This document shows positions 40,629 through 44,535 of a stretch of DNA of 44,535 bases, in pieces (positions within the stretch are counted from its first letter, which is position 1; every line of letters starts with the position of its first letter). The translations under genes and the position numbers were made by a program. The DNA comes from Chlorogloeopsis fritschii PCC 6912 (GTDB lineage Bacteria; Cyanobacteriota; Cyanobacteriia; Cyanobacteriales; Nostocaceae): positions 1-44,535 of the forward strand of contig NZ_AJLN01000039.1 of NCBI RefSeq assembly GCF_000317285.1. Direction: 5' to 3'. Below the pieces are notes generated by a model that had not been told where the DNA came from, searched no databases, and saw nothing but the letters and a program-made list of their open reading frames with translations.

Positions 40629-43298
40629 ATGCTGGAATCATACCGTCAACAAGTGGCTGAACGCGCTGCCTTAGGAATTCCCCCCCTACCTCTGGATGCC
40701 AAGCAAACGTCGGAATTGTGCGAACTACTGAAAAATCCACCTGCGGGTGAAGAAGAGACATTGTTGCATTTATTGCGCGATCGCATACCCCCTGGAGTCG
40801 ATCCAGCAGCTTACGTCAAAGCCGGATTTCTCACTGGCATCGCTAAGGGGGAAATCAAAAGTCCTCTAGTTTCTCGAATCGAAGCAGTACAATTGCTGGG
40901 GACAATGGTAGGAGGCTATAACGTCCAATCTTTAATTGAACTGCTGCAAACTCCCACCACTTCTGTATCCGAATCATCCGAAACACCTTTGGTAATGGGG
41001 GGGCAAGGCAAAGAACCGATCGCAGCTTACGCCGCCAACGCCCTCAGCAAAATCCTACTCGTGTATGACGCCTTCCACGATATTTTGGAATTGTCCAAAA
41101 CTAATCCCTACGCCAAACGGGTGATTGACTCTTGGGCAGAAGCCGAATGGTTTACTGCTCGTCCGCAACTGCCAGAATTTATTAATGTCACCGTCTTTAA
41201 AGTTCCTGGAGAAACCAACACCGACGACTTATCTCCCGCAACCCACGCTACCACCCGCCCGGATATTCCTTTACACGCCTTAGCGATGTTGGAATCACGG
41301 ATGCCAGGCGCGTTGGAAACGATTGCCGAATTAAAGCAAAAAGGGCATCCAGTTGCCTATGTCGGTGATGTAGTCGGTACCGGTTCCTCCCGCAAATCTG
41401 CCATTAACTCGGTGTTGTGGCACATTGGCAATGATATTCCCTATGTTCCCAACAAGCGGGCAGGAGGATATGTTTTAGGCGGTACGATCGCCCCGATTTT
41501 CTTCAACACTGCCGAAGACGCCGGTGCTTTCCCCATCCAGTGCGATGTCACCAAGATGGAAACTGGCATGGTGATAACCATCTATCCTTATAAAGGCGAA
41601 ATCACAAACGAAGCAGGCGAAGTAATTTCCACCTTTACCCTCAAACCAGATACAATCCTCGATGAAGTTCGTGCAGGTGGGCGCATTCCCTTATTAATTG
41701 GACGCACTCTCACCGATAAAACTCGGCAAGCACTAGATTTAGAAGCCAGCACAGTCTTCATTCGCCCTCAACAACCAGCCGATACAAGCAAAGGTTACAC
41801 CCTAGCACAGAAAATGGTGGGTAAAGCCTGTGGTTTACCAGGTGTGCGCCCCGGTACTTACTGCGAACCGATCATGACTACCGTTGGTTCCCAGGATACC
41901 ACTGGCCCGATGACACGGGATGAATTGAAAGAACTCGCCTGTCTCGGTTTCTCTGCTGACTTAGTCATGCAAAGTTTCTGCCATACCGCAGCTTATCCCA
42001 AACCAGTAGATATTAAAACTCACCACGAACTACCCGACTTTTTCGCCTCTCGTGGTGGTGTGGCTTTACGTCCCGGAGATGGTATCATCCACTCTTGGCT
42101 AAACCGGATGTTGCTGCCAGATACAGTCGGAACAGGTGGCGACTCTCACACCCGCTTCCCCTTGGGAATTTCCTTCCCTGCTGGCTCTGGGTTAGTGGCG
42201 TTTGCTGGAGCTTTGGGAGTGATGCCTTTGGATATGCCAGAATCAGTTTTGGTACGCTTCAAAGGAGAATTGCAGCCCGGTGTAACTTTGCGAGATATTG
42301 TTAATGCCATTCCTTACGTAGCAATTCAAAAAGGTTTGCTAACGGTAGAAAAGCAAAACAAGAAAAATGTCTTCGCTGGGCGGATTATGGAAATGGAAGG
42401 CTTGCCAGATTTGAAAGTAGAGCAAGCATTTGAACTTACCGACGCTACGGCAGAACGTTCTTGTGCAGGTTGCACAATTAAGCTAAGTATCGAGACAGTT
42501 TCCGAATATCTGCGTTCTAATGTTGCTTTGTTGAAAAACATGGTAGCGCGGGGTTACGGTGATGCTAAAACTATCATGCGTCGCGTTGCCAAAATGGAAG
42601 AGTGGTTGGCAAATCCAGTATTAATGGCAGCAGATGCAGATGCGGAGTATGCCGAAATCATTGAAATTGACTTGAACGAAATCAAAGAACCAATTGTCGC
42701 CGCTCCCAACGATCCTGATAACGTGAAATTATTGTCAGAAGTTGCAGGTGACAAAGTTGATGAAGTATTCGTCGGTTCTTGCATGACGAATATCGGTCAT
42801 TATCGCGCGACTGCCAAAGTTTTAGAAGGTGCAGGCGCAGTCAAAACTCGCCTGTGGATCTGTCCGCCGACTCGCATGGACGAACACCAATTAAAAGAAG
42901 AAGGCGTGTATGGTATTTTTGGTGCTGCTGGTGCGCGTACAGAAATGCCAGGATGTAGTTTGTGTATGGGGAACCAAGCACGAGTAGAAGATGGCGCGAC
43001 AGTATTTTCAACCTCTACCCGCAACTTCAATAACCGCATGGGCAAAGATGCGCGAGTTTATCTTGGTTCAGCCGAATTAGCAGCAGTTTGCGCCTTGCTG
43101 GGAAGAGTTCCCACAGTGCAAGAATATATGGACATTGTGGCGAATAAGATTCATCCTTTTGCTGGTGAATTGTATCGGTATTTGAACTTTGATCAAATTG
43201 CTGGTTTTGAGGATGAAGGTAGGGTAATTCCGTTGGAAGAGATGCCTAAGATTGAGGATATTTTGGGAATTCCTGCTGGTACGTTGCGTAGTTCATAG
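40629..43298 (+). CDS. acnB: Bifunctional aconitate hydratase 2 / 2-methylisocitrate dehydratase
   Basis: TCA-cycle enzyme that interconverts citrate and isocitrate through a [4Fe-4S] cluster. ATG 40629 has GAAGGAAGAG upstream; the frame could also begin at TTG 40602. The length of 889 residues fits AcnB (865 in E. coli). Domain order is that of AcnB: the N-terminal HEAT-like domain (about 1-160), the swivel domain ([42 protein letters not shown]), then the catalytic domains, with cluster cysteines in [10 protein letters not shown] and [10 protein letters not shown] and substrate residues in [13 protein letters not shown]. Present cyanobacterial acnB genes are usually single-copy. A terminator hairpin follows at 43331. 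Confidence 0.96.
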   Translation: MLESYRQQVAERAALGIPPLPLDAKQTSELCELLKNPPAGEEETLLHLLRDRIPPGVDPAAYVKAGFLTGIAKGEIKSPLVSRIEAVQLLGTMVGGYNVQSLIELLQTPTTSVSESSETPLVMGGQGKEPIAAYAANALSKILLVYDAFHDILELSKTNPYAKRVIDSWAEAEWFTARPQLPEFINVTVFKVPGETNTDDLSPATHATTRPDIPLHALAMLESRMPGALETIAELKQKGHPVAYVGDVVGTGSSRKSAINSVLWHIGNDIPYVPNKRAGGYVLGGTIAPIFFNTAEDAGAFPIQCDVTKMETGMVITIYPYKGEITNEAGEVISTFTLKPDTILDEVRAGGRIPLLIGRTLTDKTRQALDLEASTVFIRPQQPADTSKGYTLAQKMVGKACGLPGVRPGTYCEPIMTTVGSQDTTGPMTRDELKELACLGFSADLVMQSFCHTAAYPKPVDIKTHHELPDFFASRGGVALRPGDGIIHSWLNRMLLPDTVGTGGDSHTRFPLGISFPAGSGLVAFAGALGVMPLDMPESVLVRFKGELQPGVTLRDIVNAIPYVAIQKGLLTVEKQNKKNVFAGRIMEMEGLPDLKVEQAFELTDATAERSCAGCTIKLSIETVSEYLRSNVALLKNMVARGYGDAKTIMRRVAKMEEWLANPVLMAADADAEYAEIIEIDLNEIKEPIVAAPNDPDNVKLLSEVAGDKVDEVFVGSCMTNIGHYRATAKVLEGAGAVKTRLWICPPTRMDEHQLKEEGVYGIFGAAGARTEMPGCSLCMGNQARVEDGATVFSTSTRNFNNRMGKDARVYLGSAELAAVCALLGRVPTVQEYMDIVANKIHPFAGELYRYLNFDQIAGFEDEGRVIPLEEMPKIEDILGIPAGTLRSS

Positions 43299-43330
43299 TT
43301 AGTGAACAGGAGTGAAATAGTATTATTTTT

Positions 43331-43362
43331 AGAGTAGGGCTTTTGCCCTCTCTATTTCTATT
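43331..43362 (+). terminator. Terminator after acnB
   Basis: The stem AGAG-AGGGC pairs with GCCCT-CTCT around loop TTTT (43331-43353, one bulged T), followed by ATTTCTATTT. It lies about 35 bases after the stop codon. Confidence 0.6.
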
Positions 43363-43383
43363 TCTCTAACTTATTTTTTGTTC

Positions 43384-43800
43384 ATGCCAGCAAAAGATAT
43401 ATATCATGATGCTGTTAAACAAGCTCTTATTAAAGATGGCTGGACAATTACAGCTGATCCTTATCCAATTAAATATGAAGAAGTTAAACTATTTGCGGAT
43501 CTTGCGGGTGAGAAAACCATTGCTGCGAGTAGACAAGGACAACAAGTTGTTGTTGAAATTAAAATTTTTCTGAGTATTTCTCCTATGCGTGATTTTGAAA
43601 ACGCATTAGGTCAGTATCTTATTTACAAGGCTTTACTTGCTATTGACCATCCCGAAAAGCAATTATATTTAGCAATAAGTCAAAAAATTTACGAGGATTT
43701 CTTTCAATAAGTCGCCATCAAATTTATTTTAGAAAAATATCAGGTATCCTTATTAGTTATTGATTTACAACAAGAGGAGATTATCAAATGGATAAACTAA
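43384..43800 (+). pseudogene. xisH: XisH-type element-excision controlling factor with premature stop
   Basis: ATG 43384 opens MPAKDIYHDAVKQALIKDGW, DLAGEKTIAASRQGQQVVVE and IKIFLSISPMRDFENALGQY, plainly XisH, up to TAA 43708 after 108 codons. Beyond the stop the same frame continues as VAIKFILEKYQVSLLVIDLQ and QEEIIKWIN to TAA 43798, the normal end of the family. Counting through gives 138 residues, the usual size. So one nonsense codon removes the last 29 residues. The end overlaps the xisI start (ATG 43788), as in intact xisHI pairs. XisH was named for control of fdxN-element excision in Anabaena; most copies lie far from any such element. Confidence 0.85.
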
Positions 43801-44129
43801 TTTATTATCAAAACATAATCAAGAAAATTTTAACAGAGTATCAAAAAATTTCTGTACAAGTTCCTGTTCCTGATGTAGATGAAGAGCTAATGTTTGATGA
43901 TGAAAGAAGTCAATATCTCTGGTTTAATATTGGTTGGAAACAAGGAAAGAGAGTTAAAGGAATTTCTGTCTATATCCGCATTAAGAATGAAAAAATTTAT
44001 ATTGAAGAAGATTGGACTGAGGAAGGAATAGCAACTGAGTTAATGCGGTTAGGTGTTCCGGCTAGTGATATTGTGCTGGCTTTTCAGCCTCCGGAGGTGA
44101 GAAAATACACTGATTTTGCAATAGTTTAA
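43788..44129 (+). CDS. xisI: XisI-type element-excision controlling factor
   Basis: Small soluble protein of 113 residues, the family's usual size. It begins MDKLIYYQNIIKKILTEYQK, and contains ERSQYLWFNIGWKQGKRVKG and IYIEEDWTEEGIATELMRLG, ending LAFQPPEVRKYTDFAIV; these are the constant parts of XisI. It overlaps the last codons of the damaged xisH and has AAGAGGAG about 10 bases upstream. xisHI pairs are multi-copy in filamentous cyanobacteria and may behave as toxin-antitoxin-like modules, which remains inference. Confidence 0.92.
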   Translation: MDKLIYYQNIIKKILTEYQKISVQVPVPDVDEELMFDDERSQYLWFNIGWKQGKRVKGISVYIRIKNEKIYIEEDWTEEGIATELMRLGVPASDIVLAFQPPEVRKYTDFAIV

Positions 44130-44168
44130 AAAGCTAGATTTTATAACTACATTAATAAGTGAAAACCA

Positions 44169-44435
44169 ATGGTTTTTTACACAGTTGTTCTTAGACAAAG
44201 CGCAGGTTACTGGGTTGCTTTATGTCTAGAAAATGTAATTGTAGGGCAAGAAAAAATTCCAGAAGATGCAATTAGCCAGTTAAAACAGGCAATTGAGTCT
44301 TTTGAAGATGTTTACGACAATGAAACTAATATTTATAAAGCACCAATTTCTAGAGAAGAATTACATGAGGTTTTAATGTTAGATGATAAGGAACAAAATT
44401 CGGAAATATATGAATCAAGAAAGGTTTATGCCTAA
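44169..44435 (+). CDS. hicB: HicB-type antitoxin
   Basis: Protein of 88 residues, recognised as HicB-like by YTVVLRQSAGYWVALCLENV near the start, then EDAISQLKQAIESFEDVYDN and ISREELHEVLML. It has the short form without a separate helix-turn-helix tail. In HicAB pairs it blocks the HicA RNase. The hicA start (ATG 44428) overlaps the last codons of hicB, so translation is coupled. There is no clear ribosome-binding site directly before ATG 44169 (AAGTGAAAACC). It follows xisI by 39 bases on the same strand. Confidence 0.85.
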   Translation: MVFYTVVLRQSAGYWVALCLENVIVGQEKIPEDAISQLKQAIESFEDVYDNETNIYKAPISREELHEVLMLDDKEQNSEIYESRKVYA

Positions 44436-44535
44436 AAATATCCCCTCTCTGAAACCGAAAGAGTTAATCAAAATTTTAGAGAAAGGGGATGTGCATTTTA
44501 TCGAGAAGGAAAAGGCGATCATCGTTTATATACTC
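44428..44535 (+). pseudogene. hicA: HicA-type toxin, frameshifted, 3' end outside window
   Basis: ATG 44428 reads MPKNIPSLKPKELIKILEKG, the normal HicA start. After the run GGGG at 44485-44488 the frame becomes DVHFIEKEKAIIVYIL, unlike the family. One frame over, the same bases read FYREGKGDHRLYT, the conserved HicA core with its catalytic His. So one G of a run of five is missing relative to homologues. Either the gene is broken, or this is a sequencing error in a homopolymer. The gene runs off the right edge. Confidence 0.7.

Noticed and set aside
43708-43710. Programmed stop-codon read-through in xisH
   Set aside because: Possible in principle, but no read-through context or selenocysteine-type element is visible (and the codon is TAA); a plain nonsense mutation is simpler.

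Overview
The window comes from a filamentous, probably heterocyst-forming cyanobacterium (Nostocales type). Evidence seen directly: very frequent HIP1 octamers (gcgatcgc), the septal-junction operon fraC-fraD-fraE, a CAAD/CURT1-type thylakoid protein, two plant-type [2Fe-2S] ferredoxins, xisH/xisI genes, and many short tandem and palindromic interspersed repeats. No species can be named from sequence alone.

Layout. 1-9339 (minus) is a two-partner secretion locus: a TpsB/FhaC-type exporter (9339-7384), then a 1415-residue filamentous-haemagglutinin-like exoprotein (6997-2750), then a second one running off the left edge (2475-1). Between the two exoproteins lies a collapsed third copy of about 200 bp. 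9531-13583 (plus) holds a Ser/Thr kinase with TPRs, a WD40 C-terminal fragment and a PAS-only protein. 13945-14438 is a dead FecR-type gene. 14942-19527 (plus) has a class V aminotransferase, DUF3891, tRNA-Ser(GGA, minus strand), an FdC2-like ferredoxin, a nuclease-fold lipoprotein and an inositol-phosphatase-type enzyme. 19676-21003 is a decayed siderophore-uptake locus: an N-terminally truncated AraC/PchR-like regulator and two gutted binding-protein genes. 21015-25088 carries an Rpn/DUF2887 nuclease-like gene, a conserved periplasmic protein, and a J-domain/TPR gene overlapping hisZ. 25089-25896 is a repeat-rich gap. 25897-29621 holds a HAD phosphatase, an acidic protein, a CAAD protein, an unlisted 36-residue membrane protein and a tandem-duplicated CobO-like ATPase. 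29830-32437 is fraCDE. 32550-36126 has pentapeptide, DUF981, sugar-permease and BASS-transporter genes. 36252-36362 is a strikingly ordered block of perfect hairpins directly before purN. 37241-37895 is a higBA locus with a nonsense-mutated toxin. 37905-40352 has a CPBP protease and a ferredoxin / 58-residue protein / DUF3326 cluster divergent from acnB (40629-43298). The right edge has xisH (nonsense), xisI, hicB and a frameshifted hicA.

Themes. First, gene decay is common: at least eight broken or gutted genes, three of them next to an intact partner (higA, xisI, hicB). Second, small palindromic elements are abundant, including one family of about 65 bp present three times, once at the broken 5' end of the AraC gene. 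Third, genes too short for routine calling (36 and 58 residues) sit in good contexts with ribosome binding sites. The best candidates for something not described are the hairpin block before purN, the ferredoxin/58-residue/DUF3326 cluster and the 36-residue membrane protein. All functional statements are by recognition of sequence; no database search was run.
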